A stretch of 64,000 bases of DNA from Parastagonospora avenae f. sp. tritici 18332-5 (taxonomy: Eukaryota > Ascomycota > Dothideomycetes > Pleosporales > Phaeosphaeriaceae): NCBI GenBank assembly GCA_022559985.1, contig JAFJTR010000004.1:310001-374000 (forward strand), in the 5' to 3' direction. The notes beneath the pieces are model-generated. The model made no database searches. It had not been told where the DNA came from and worked only from the letters and a program-made list of their open reading frames with translations. The stretch's first letter is position 1. The number at the start of each line of letters is the position of its first letter. Shown here piece by piece: positions 52,972-62,452 of the stretch. Both the position numbers and the translations under genes were made by a program.

Positions 52972-53631
52972 AAGCCAGTCACGTCGCTGCGGCAGCAAAA
53001 GCTCCTACGGCATGATGAGGATGTGTCACTGCATCCCTAGAAAGAGGGCATTGTCACATGCCCTCCCGAGAAAATGGCGGAAGAATCAGAATGAGAGGGA
53101 CTCACAAAAGGTAGAATAGTTTACTGGACAACGCCACACTTTATTCCCCGCCGAGTGTTCACGCCGACAATGAGAGTCAATATCACCACTTAGTGATATA
53201 CAAGATGAGTATGTGAATATGATGGAAGACTATAAGGAGCTATAGCTTCCCTGGATATCCTAATTTGGTTTCGATGGGCCTTGTTCACTTCGCTGTCTTC
53301 TTCTCGTCTAGTGACCTTACATGGCTTCCAAGGTTATACCGGGATGACACCCAAGATTTGCGTGTAACTGAAGCACATGGGATTGATACTAACACCAGGT
53401 GCTGGTTGATTAGCCGCATCGAGTGCCTTGAATGCAATTTCAGCTGAATTTCTGCATTCTGTGTGCGCCAGTCTTTCACTTCCCGTCCACTCTCCGACAA
53501 GCGTTCAGCATAGGGGCCAGACTTACACTACCCCGGACAGAGCAGTCCTTGCATGTCCGACCCCGTCGCCGGCCCCAGCCATTGATCCTACCTTTGGCCA
53601 GGCTACTCCTCATGGCCTCCGCCATCCCGCC
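52972..53631. other. Intergenic region
   Basis: About 660 bases without a supported gene. ATG 53555 opens MSDPVAGPSH in a different frame from the gene that follows and stops at once; it may be a remnant of the original start of that gene. Confidence 0.35.
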
Positions 53632-54081
53632 ATGCGTCCTGCCATGCCTCCGGTGCAGCAGCGCAGCGCCCCTGAAGCCAACGGTACGATGTCTTCGTCC
53701 GGCTCCACTTTGCGTCATCGCCCCAACGCCTCAATCACCGACCATGTGCTCCAGGACGCGTCAAGAGTGACCAAGCATGGCGGCTTCAACCTCCACTTTA
53801 GGTCTGGTACCGCTCCTGCTCGTCGGTACGCATCACCCAGATTCTACACCATGCCATGTTAATACCTCCCCAGTCCAGTGCAGAGTCAGACGGTGGCTTC
53901 AGAGGCTCTCGCCCTTACTCAGGCACCCACCGTTGCCAAGGTCCCTAAGGAGCCCCGCCACAGTACTGACTGTAAGCGTAAGTTCCGTTGCGGTTATGGT
54001 TGCGGCATGGTCCACGACGACCAGCGTGAGCTGTACCGTGACATCATCGCCGGACTTCCTGCCTATACTTTCAAAACCTAG
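53632..54081 (+). CDS. Small hypothetical protein, lineage-specific, two exons
   Basis: Exon 1 is 53632-53825, a 48-nt intron is 53826-53873 (GTACGC...CTCCCCAG) and exon 2 is 53874-54081; 133 residues from ATG 53632 (MRPAMPPVQQRSAPEANGTM). The same frame is open upstream but has no ATG there, so an upstream exon is possible. The first half is Ser/Pro/Arg-rich. The second half ends with a compact basic Cys motif, CKRKFRCGYGCGMVHDDQRE, then LYRDIIAGLPAYTFKT. The last part is shared with the degenerate locus at 51.5 kb. The Cys spacing (C-x6-C-x3-C plus His) could bind zinc, but too few residues are present to be confident. There is no signal peptide. The gene may be functional, unlike its neighbours. 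Confidence 0.5.
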
Positions 54082-55547
54082 TCTTTGGCGAAGCCCGGGC
54101 GTCCAAGGCACTTCTTAGTAGTAGGGGGTGATGGAAAGATGATAGGCGCGTGATAGGGGTTCGACTGAGAAGTTCAATGCAATTGTGTCAGCTAGCTTTA
54201 CTTGTACATCAGTGCTACAATTAATGACAGTTCCTAAAACTTCGTATCTTTCTATGAATTTGGTGATTGTATGCTGTTTGCCGGATGATGAGATGTCTTT
54301 ACTTACCTAAGGTGTAGGTTAATTGCTGTGCCTCCTCGCTCAAGGAGATACAAGAGACTTGTACATTCACGGAAATTCTCCAACATCTTTCCATATAGGC
54401 GCGCTACAGGCTCTGCAAAGTCCAGTGTGAATCACGAGAAGATGCAAAATATAGAGCATAGGAGGAAGTAAACAAAGGCCTGAACCTCCTCACGCATATT
54501 CATAAGAAGATTTGAACCATTAACATGACAGTAAACAGCTCTGGGATGTATTATTATGGCCTCATTTGAGCTGCGAGCCCAGGCTATGGTGATAAGCTGA
54601 GAAGACCACTGATACAATGCTACAACCACATTATCTTCTTCTTCAAGTCGGGGTCAATCAAGACCAAGAGCCCAACGAAAAAATTGCTAGTCCAGCTGAA
54701 GTGAAGTGACGGGGTGGGCAAGAGTAATGGGGGAGAAGAGGCTTACGAACATGTCCTGGCAGAGAGCACATCCCAGCAGGAGATGCCAACGACCACGTCC
54801 TAGCAGAGAGGCAAAGGAGCGTGTTCCGGCGGTAGATGTCAAGATGTACCCTGACAGAGGTTCAAATGCATCTACGACACAAGACACGCTTAGACAAAAG
54901 GCGAATAAGCGTGTCCTGGAAGCGATGGACGAAGGGAGTGAAGGGAGGAGATGCAGACGAGCAAGCTTAAACTCTGGAGGGCATGGGTTGATGATGGGAA
55001 GCGAGGGGGGGAAGTGACAGGGGAGTTCGTTGGAGAAAAGGAACTCTCCTACCAGTCAGAACGTCGGAACTGTTTGAGGTGGAGCATCCTCGGGGCGTGG
55101 TGCGATAGATGAAGTCGTTTTAAGAGCAGCGGACATCGGGAAGTCTGAATTTATCGTGCTCACAAACAAGCGAGCGCCAGGTGCCACGCCAGTTTGTCGG
55201 CGCACTCCTCACCACTTAAGAATATACACCTCATTGCGGAATTGTTATGTGTTTCATCCGAGCGTTAAGAATATGCGTATCAAGCCCGTATACGCTACGC
55301 GTCCTTCCGTCTTCGTATCAAAATCTCTATCGACCATCAAGACAACACGTTCCAAATACCCTCCCGGAGCCTAACGCAATACTCCCCATCTTTGGCGTCC
55401 ATGTCCAAATCCACGTCCTTCATCCGCAGCATGAACCCATCTTCCGCTCCTTCGTCCTACAGGCGGAGGTGTTCCAAACCTCGAGTACCATTCATGGTTC
55501 CGCTCTGGTTGCTGCTAGCTGAGCGGGCTGTTGTTGGTCAAAGAAGC
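54082..55547. other. Intergenic region (1.5 kb)
   Basis: Holds the Pan3 3' UTR on its right side. Between about 54745 and 54925 several loosely repeated ACGTGTCCTGGCAGAGAG-like blocks occur, too diverged to define a unit. No gene is supported. Confidence 0.35.
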
Positions 55548-57794
55548 CTATTTCCCCTGCCCCCGACCCGCTCTGATCAAATCCTGGAACGCGATTTCCA
55601 GACCGCGCTTGACTTCCCTAAAGGTCACTATCAGGACATTCTGCTCATCTCTACTGATGAGCGCAATCTTCTCGTCCGTGCCGGCATCGAGTTTGTTCAA
55701 ACAATCGAGCACATGTGCTAGATCAGTGACAGGATGTCCGTTGGCGTCGACTTGGTGGAAAACATAGTCGCGGAAGAGTTTGAGGTAGTATCGTTCGCCA
55801 GTCTCGGCCCACACGGAGGAGGGGTTGGAGGTGTTTCCGCCAGACATTTGCTGAGATGCGTCCAACTCAGGGCGTTCGTTGATCATGTTGAGTTTGACCA
55901 GAAGACGCACAATGCGCGAAGACTCCAGCTCGCGACCAAGAGTATTGGTAAGAGTATCTTGTGCGTGTAGCTCGCTGTCGAAGACGGACGCCAGTTGGTC
56001 AGAGATGCCACCTAGGAAGTTGTCAATGTCTTTTGGCGCTGGCGCTGGTGTTGTGGGTGACGATGGTGCGCCCAAGGGTGGCTGCGGGTTCAGCAACCAC
56101 TGGATACACTCCTTCAAACGGGCCGTGTAATTGCGGGTTACGTGATCCATAGACTTCTGCATCTGAAGATGAGCAGTAGTGTTGTTGTTGGCAATGCAGA
56201 GGATCATGCGGCCTAACTGAACAAAATCATCGGCTTGCGCTTCGGCTACGGGTCGCGCATTTTCGAACTGGACAATGTCCATAATGGAGCAGGCATTGAG
56301 CCGGATGCGATTCTTTGCCGTCAGGAGTGTCTTGGAAGGCGAGATTAGCCTCGCGGCGAGACCGGAACCATGGATTGCCTTGAGTGCCGATGCTATCTGA
56401 ACAATGTAGCCCCATAAAACGTGCTCTGGCACGTGCGAGGATGTAGCTTGGCGCCCGTTAAATCGTTGCATCGGTTTGAAGTGCTCATCTGCTAGTGATT
56501 TAGAGTTCGGGTGGTAGTCTGTGACTATGATCAGAGAGCTGTCCCCGAAGGCTCTTGTTGTAAATGCTTCGTGTATTGTCACGATGCTGCCGTTAAAGAT
56601 GCGTTTCCATGCTTGAGCGGAGCGAATAGCAGGCTCGCTAGTAAGCCGGAAGTTTTCGAGGCGACGGAGGGCATACGTTTTGCCGTCTTTGCCAGAAATA
56701 GCCTTGTAAATCCAACTCACGTAACCGAAGGGTGCATTGTTCTTCTGCGGTGTGGTGTCCAGGCAAAATAGCGAGTGGAACTGCTCAATGGCTGGTAGTG
56801 TCGAGTTTGGCATAACTTGACGCGCAACTTCTGCCCGCTTCTGCAAATCCTCGCGCAACGCATCTGGAATAAAGAAGTCGTGAGCCGTTCGCTGATAGCC
56901 GAGCAGGCTGGTGGGCTGAGGACCGACAGGCCAGTACAGGTGATAGGCCGGCGATGTCTGAAAAGCGCTTGGGTTCTGGTAGTAGGACGCTTCGAGACCC
57001 GAGTGACCTTGCGCATACGGGTTCATGGCGGATGACTGATGTCCTTGACCAGCGATTGAAGCTAGATTTGCACTCGACGTGTAAGGGTCGTAGCCTGAGT
57101 AGGACGCCGAAGCATTGGAGTCGACCTAGAGGCACTCAGTGACTCGTAGAGGACGTGGAAATGACACAAATTGGAGAGTGTGAAGAAGCGACAGAGCGAG
57201 AAATGGGTGCACACACCATGGGACCACCAAATGTCTCGGGGACGAACTCCTGGAAGTCTGGAGCATGCCAATCGAGAGCCGGCTCTTTATTGTGCAGATT
57301 TGGCGTGCTCACGGCTGTAGAGATCAGCATGTCGATGCGATGCACCGATGGCAAGACGACTCACCGGAGCGTTGCGATTTCGGGGTGAAGACTGCAGCAT
57401 TTGCAGCCTTGGGCGAAATTGCAGCGTTGCGCGCGGACGACGTCACGGATCCATTTGGGGTGGTCGTCAGAGGGGTGAACGAGGGCGAGTCCACATTGAA
57501 GCGCTTCTTCGCGTTCTCATTCTGGTTGAGCTTGACCGGGTCGTGGATGTAGGGACAGGCTGGGGAGGGGTCACCACGTGATTCGGCAGGTGCGGCGGGC
57601 GGCACTTACTGTTCTCGTATCTACAATGCCCGTATATTGTCACATTACGACAGAAGGTATTCTTCGCTTCTGCAGCGCTGAGTCAGCTTCCAAACATGTG
57701 CAACTGATGGCGACCTCATACCGCGACCTTTTGGCCGAGGAGAAGCTACCCCTCGTCGCGAATCACCCGAAGGGCTCCCAAAAGTTGTCGCCAT
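55548..57794 (-). CDS. PAN3: PAN2-PAN3 deadenylation complex subunit Pan3
   Basis: Regulatory subunit of the poly(A) nuclease complex; it dimerises, binds poly(A)-binding protein and recruits the Pan2 nuclease to mRNA tails. Five exons: 57794-57722, 57669-57610, 57559-57365, 57314-57217 and 57125-55548 (introns 50-91 nt), 667 residues. The N-terminal CCCH zinc finger is assembled across exons: NTFCRNVTIYGHCRYENTCP with YIHDP after it. A PAM2-like stretch is seen in exon 3-4 (FNVDSPSFTPL, EPALDWHAPDFQEFVPETF). The pseudokinase domain runs from TLPAIEQFHSLFCLD through DGKTYALRRLENFRL to HLQMQKSMDHVTRNYTARLK. The C-terminal knob includes KLFRDYVFHQVDANGHPVTD, LAHVLDCLNKLDAGTDEKI and a final VKRGLEIAFQDL. 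The start MATTFGSPSGDSRRGVASPR matches Pleosporales Pan3 as I remember it. The frame stays open for about 150 codons upstream. Confidence 0.95.
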
Positions 57795-59377
57795 CAACCG
57801 CCCCTGTTTTGCGGCCGGGGTCCTGCTAGCGGACTGGGGCTGGCGGTGCTTCGATGTTGGTGTTGGTGACTGAACAGCGTTCAGCGCCGCCTCCGAGGGC
57901 TGAGATGTGGGCGGCGTGCGTTCCAAGGCCGTGTCGTCCAGTGAGCCTCTCTCCTTACTCCATCTGTTGTTTGACTTGTTTGACTTGCTGCGCCTGTTGC
58001 TTCGAGCGGGCTTCTGGGGGGTGGTGTCACCTCCGCGGATCAGAGCGAGCGGGACTGAGTCTAGGGACGAGTGCGACGTCAACTCGGAGAGCGATTCCGT
58101 GGTGGAGGATCCTGAGCTCGCAGTGACATTCGCATGTGTTTGCGCTGGGGCGATTGGAAGGAGGCCAGGGCGGTTCGCTGTCGCCGTGTGCGAGGTCGCG
58201 CCTTTGTTCGGCGACGCGGGCTGAATGGTGGGCAACCTGTAGTCGGGCTCCTGCAAGGGTGTCTCTGGCCATGTGTTAGAGGGATTCTCTTCATGTGCAA
58301 GAAATGATAGACACGGGACTGTTGCTATAAGTGGCCGCGACAGTCGAGAGACATGGGCACCCGGCTGTTCACGACTCGATATGCTTGGTGGAGCGCAGCG
58401 TAGGAACTGACCTGACCAGTTACGAAACTTCAGTGGGCAATGTCCTTTCTACATCAATTCCAGCTTCCTGTGCAAGACCTCCATCGGCAGGCGCGACCCA
58501 AGAATACAAAGAAAGCAATGCAAGCAGACGCAGCGCTGTACGAGTGAGGTGTGGCAGCAACCTATGAGCGCTTCGCCGGCCCCTGCCGCGTTTCGAGCCC
58601 CGCTTAGTCACTGCAGACGTCACTCCTCAACCTGTCACACTTCGCTCCATCAATCTTCCCTTCACACACACACACTTCACACGCATGTCGGTTCCACAAT
58701 TGCATTGACAGTTACATTGAGCTGATTGTAAGAGATGGTGACCGGCGAGGTCGCAGATATCAGGTGGCTCAGCCCGCTATCCCAGTCTTTGGGACGGTTC
58801 TTGGCACCCAGTGTTGCGTTCGATAGCAACGACATTCACATAACAAGAACTTCTGTCAAGTCAAGATTCCATTGCGTTTTCGTGTTTCGGTACTGTCATT
58901 TCTTCTTCGCTTCTATTCCAAGGTTACACGGTAAGAGTGTAGGCGAGCCGTTCACGTCAGGTTACTCTCGTCAATGACACAACATATATTCCGTTCTGGC
59001 AAAGGAGTCTTTTTTGGTTGCGACGCTCACAAGTATCCATGCGCCACATGATGGGTTGCCATTACAGCGGCGTCGGCTGCCATGCCATTATGCCCGACCC
59101 TGCGGCATCGCACGACGAGAAGTGAAAGAGAGGGTGGAGACTTCCCAACGTCTGTAGTCGGAGTGTGCATGCGCGAAACTCGCCATGGCCCGAAGATTGA
59201 TACGGCTGCGTTGTGAATGCCTAGAGTATCTCAATATCCCACTAAGTGATTAGAGCAAATCGTCGTGAATTTGTAGCTGCCCTGCTCAATTTTTCAGCTT
59301 TTCTTCCCCCAGTCTAAACAAGCACCAACACGACTGCGCCCCGCGCAAAATCGCAACAGTTGGACTGACACACGACC
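57795..59377. other. Intergenic region upstream of Pan3
   Basis: About 1.6 kb between two divergent genes, Pan3 (minus) and the cysteine-rich gene (plus). The Pan3 frame remains open upstream of its ATG to about 58256 and beyond (see findings). A short CA repeat lies near 58667-58675. No other feature is supported. Confidence 0.4.
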
Positions 59378-60164
59378 ATGGCCGACCAGCAATATCGGTA
59401 TATCTTCATACAGCCTTGCGCGACGCTCGATGATGGCGCCGGAAACGATGTCCCTGGCATGTTTCACTTGCTTACTTGTGGGCACGTCATCGCCGTCGAC
59501 GACGAGAATCGCCGCTGCGGGCGCAATTGCGCTCAGGCGGTGACTTGGGCAGTCGCCCATGCCTCCATCAGTAAAAAGGGCCAAAAGACGTAAGTAGCCT
59601 CGACTTTCAGAGGGAACATCCGCTCATACAGCCAGGTCGCGCGTGATCAAGGCTCACCTCCCACCACTCGGCCCGATGCAGGCCCATGATACTCTCTATT
59701 GCGAGACTTGCAGCGGTATACCTATCGACCGCTGGCAGCGCATGAACCCCACAAACCCTCCAGAAGCACTTCGGCGTTGCCTCGCTCTCACACGACTCGT
59801 CATCCAAACTGCGTTCGGCATAGACGAACTCCAGGCCCGCACTTTGCCCTGCTCGCCCTACTTCGACCCGAGACAAGATGGCTTCGATTGGAATCAAGTA
59901 CATCGCTTGCGCTGTGGACATGAGATTTGTACTGCGCTCGTGCGACCATGCGCCACCAACTGCGTTGACGATCCGCCCTGCTACATCGCCAATTTGACCG
60001 GTCATGAGCGGCAGAACGACGCCATCTTGTGCCAGGAGTGCGTGTATAGAGCCGAGCTGCTGTTTCATCGATGGGCGAGGGTGGGGAATGCTATACAGAG
60101 CAACAGAGATAGCGGCCACACGAGTGCCGACCCGCACCTTGCTGGAGATTATGGAGATGACTAG
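59378..60164 (+). CDS. Cysteine-rich hypothetical protein with two CGH modules
   Basis: Exon 1 is 59378-59589, a 46-nt intron is 59590-59635 (GTAAGT...AGCCAG) and exon 2 is 59636-60164; 246 residues. Start MADQQYRYIFIQPCATLDDG. Two similar modules are visible: LLTCGHVIAVDDENRRCGRN followed by CAQ, and RLRCGHEICTALVRPCATNC. Each has C-G-H and then C-x2/3-C at similar distance. A CETC motif (YCETCSG) and a CQEC motif (ILCQECVYRA) complete a set that could bind zinc. The arrangement recalls RING-like or similar treble-clef folds but does not match a RING pattern. There is no signal peptide or membrane helix. I do not recognise a characterised homologue, so no function is given. Confidence 0.68.
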
Positions 60165-60805
60165 GTGTGCGGGCGGACGATATCTCACAATGCCCAGCGT
60201 ACAGTGTGAGCCATGGCATCTTCCCATGAAATTCTAGAGAGCCTCCATAAAACTACCGTCTATTGTCGTTGTCGGCTCATACCCGAATAATACCAAAGAA
60301 GAGAGCCTAACCAAATGTAGCCTCCCGACCTTCATCTTGACATCGACAGCTCAGTGATTGGCCAAACAATAACCTGTATAAGCTTACTGTACTGATAGTA
60401 TAGAATCACTTGACGAAACTCACGCCAATCTCCAATTGCGCAGCCGCTAGTTAGACTAAGGACTGCGCATGCGTACTTCGCCTAACCGGTTGCGTTGTCC
60501 CTTGCGAAGCTTACACTGGTAAGTACGGGCCATATTGCGTATAGAGTTGGCTCACCGTATCCATCAGCGCTGGCCGCCTTAACCTTTTACTTGCGTACTC
60601 GGAGCTGACTCCGTCAGAACTAGCGGACATCGCGCAAGTCCGAATGACCAATGAATCAAGTAGCCAAAAGGATTCGAGTGGATGATCGAGGGCCACTTGC
60701 CATAAGTGGTATGCCGGATGGGCACGAGAATGTAAGTAAATAATTAATAGATCACATATAGATACTGAAGTCCCTATTCATGGCTGTGAGAACAGGCAGC
60801 TCATC
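60165..60805. promoter_or_regulatory. Intergenic region, GMC oxidoreductase promoter
   Basis: About 640 bases between tandem plus-strand genes. It contains the 3' UTR of the first and the promoter of the GMC oxidoreductase. No binding site was recognised. Confidence 0.35.
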
Positions 60806-62452
60806 ATGACTTCAACATACGACTACATCGTCGTCGGCGGTGGACTCGCAGGAGTGACAATTGCCTCACGTCTCAAGCAGTATCTCCCGGACTCGCGCAT
60901 TGCTTTGCTCGAAGCTGGACCTGATGCCGTTGAGTATCCCAAAGTCAACAATGTCTCGGATGGTACCGAATTTCTCCAGCTAATGGCAGAGGGTCTGACG
61001 GTCGATTACTCCACGACGCCGCAAGCACATCTTGACAATCGCCAGATCATGAACCCGGCTGGGCGCTTACTCTCTGGCGGCAGCGGCGTTAACGTGGGGA
61101 ACTGGATGAGACCATCGACAGCGGACTGTGATCTACTTGCCACAAGGGCAGGGAACGAGAAGTTCATGTACAAGAATCTTGTCAAGTACTTCAAAAGAAT
61201 CGAGAAGCACTTCGATCCTGCCGCAGATCCAGAGATTTATGGTTTTGATGGAGGCATCCACACTATCGGCGGAAGGAAGTATCCTTTAAGAGATATTGTG
61301 CAGACGTCAATGGAGAAACTAGGCCACAAGTACAACCCCAACGCGACAAAAGGCGATCCCGTCGGCCTGACAGACTTCGTACAAAACTTCAAAGCAACCT
61401 CCGATTCGACAGCCGTGCGCCAGCATAGCGCTAGAGTGTACAGTCTCACCGGCGTCGACGTCCTATGCGACACACCAGCCGCTCGCATCCTCTTCGATGA
61501 CTCCATGCGCGCCACAAGCGTCCAGCTCGTATCCGGTAAAGTTCTCCATGCAAGCAACAAAATCATCATATCCTGCGGCACACAACGAACACCTCAACTC
61601 CTAATGCTCTCCGGCATCGGCCCAGCATCCGAGCTCTCAAAACACAACATCCCCCTCCTCCTCGACGCCCCAGCCGTCGGCCAGAATCTCTTCGACCACA
61701 ACGCAATGTTCATATTCCACAAGCTCAAAGACCCAACTAAAGGCTACGCGCGCCCTTTCAAGGGTACAAATAAACCAGAATACGGTCAAGGCCTGCCCAT
61801 GGACTTCACTCTCTTCGGGCGCATCACACGTGATGAATTACTCCCATACCTCCTCGCCGACGGGCAGGATGAGAGTTCCGTTATACTTAATGACAAACGC
61901 TGCCACTTCATGTCCCTGGTATTTTACGACGCGCGCTACGCCCCACCGCCTTTATACCCCAGCATCAGAGAAGACAACGCGCACATCGGCCTTGCGGCAT
62001 TCCACATGCTGCCGTTGTCGCGCGGCAGCGTGAGTTTGAAATCCGCCTCGCCGAGCGATGATCCGGTGTGTGATCCGAAGTTCTTGTCTACGCATACGGA
62101 CCGCTTCATCATGCGCCGCACGGTCCGCGAGAATCTCAAGATCGCGAGCACGCCGCCGTTCGCGGATGTGATTGATACGGAGGTCGCGCCGCTGGGCTTT
62201 CCGGTGCTGACGCAGGAGAGCAGTGATGAAGATGTTGATAAGCGGATAAGGGCGATGACGGCGACGGTGTCGCATCCGATGGGGACGTGTGCGCTTGGGA
62301 CGGTTCTGGATGGGGAGTTCAGGGTCAAGGGAGTACAGGGTTTGAGAGTTTGTGATGCGAGCATGTTCCCTGAACCGGTGGCTGCGATGCCGAGTTGTCT
62401 GATCTATGCGTTGGCTGAGGTGTGTGCTGAGATGGTGGCTGGGAAGGCGTGA
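60806..62452 (+). CDS. GMC-family FAD-dependent oxidoreductase
   Basis: Flavoprotein dehydrogenase/oxidase of the glucose-methanol-choline family, one exon of 548 residues. The FAD-binding Rossmann motif is at the N-terminus: YDYIVVGGGLAGVTIASRLK, ending the first beta-alpha-beta with IALLEAGPD. The family signature region follows: NPAGRLLSGGSGVNVGNWMR. The second signature is IIISCGTQRTPQLLMLSGIG. The catalytic His lies in VSHPMGTCALGTVLDGE, and VCDASMFPEPVAAMPSCLIY is the C-terminal FAD/substrate block. At the position where most members have the second catalytic His or Asn, this block has Met (AAMPSC). There is no secretion signal, so it is probably intracellular, unlike secreted glucose oxidase or aryl-alcohol oxidase. 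The substrate is unknown; no biosynthetic cluster is adjacent. Confidence 0.92.
   Translation: MTSTYDYIVVGGGLAGVTIASRLKQYLPDSRIALLEAGPDAVEYPKVNNVSDGTEFLQLMAEGLTVDYSTTPQAHLDNRQIMNPAGRLLSGGSGVNVGNWMRPSTADCDLLATRAGNEKFMYKNLVKYFKRIEKHFDPAADPEIYGFDGGIHTIGGRKYPLRDIVQTSMEKLGHKYNPNATKGDPVGLTDFVQNFKATSDSTAVRQHSARVYSLTGVDVLCDTPAARILFDDSMRATSVQLVSGKVLHASNKIIISCGTQRTPQLLMLSGIGPASELSKHNIPLLLDAPAVGQNLFDHNAMFIFHKLKDPTKGYARPFKGTNKPEYGQGLPMDFTLFGRITRDELLPYLLADGQDESSVILNDKRCHFMSLVFYDARYAPPPLYPSIREDNAHIGLAAFHMLPLSRGSVSLKSASPSDDPVCDPKFLSTHTDRFIMRRTVRENLKIASTPPFADVIDTEVAPLGFPVLTQESSDEDVDKRIRAMTATVSHPMGTCALGTVLDGEFRVKGVQGLRVCDASMFPEPVAAMPSCLIYALAEVCAEMVAGKA

Noticed and set aside
51067..54081. Transposon origin for the 51-54 kb patch
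   Set aside because: No terminal repeats, target-site duplications or transposase/RT motifs seen.
57585..57721. Pan3 exon 1 read straight through (ending SEEYLLS) as a separate protein
   Set aside because: Splicing at GTATGA restores the CCCH finger NTFCRNVTIYGHCRYEN, so the read-through is intronic.
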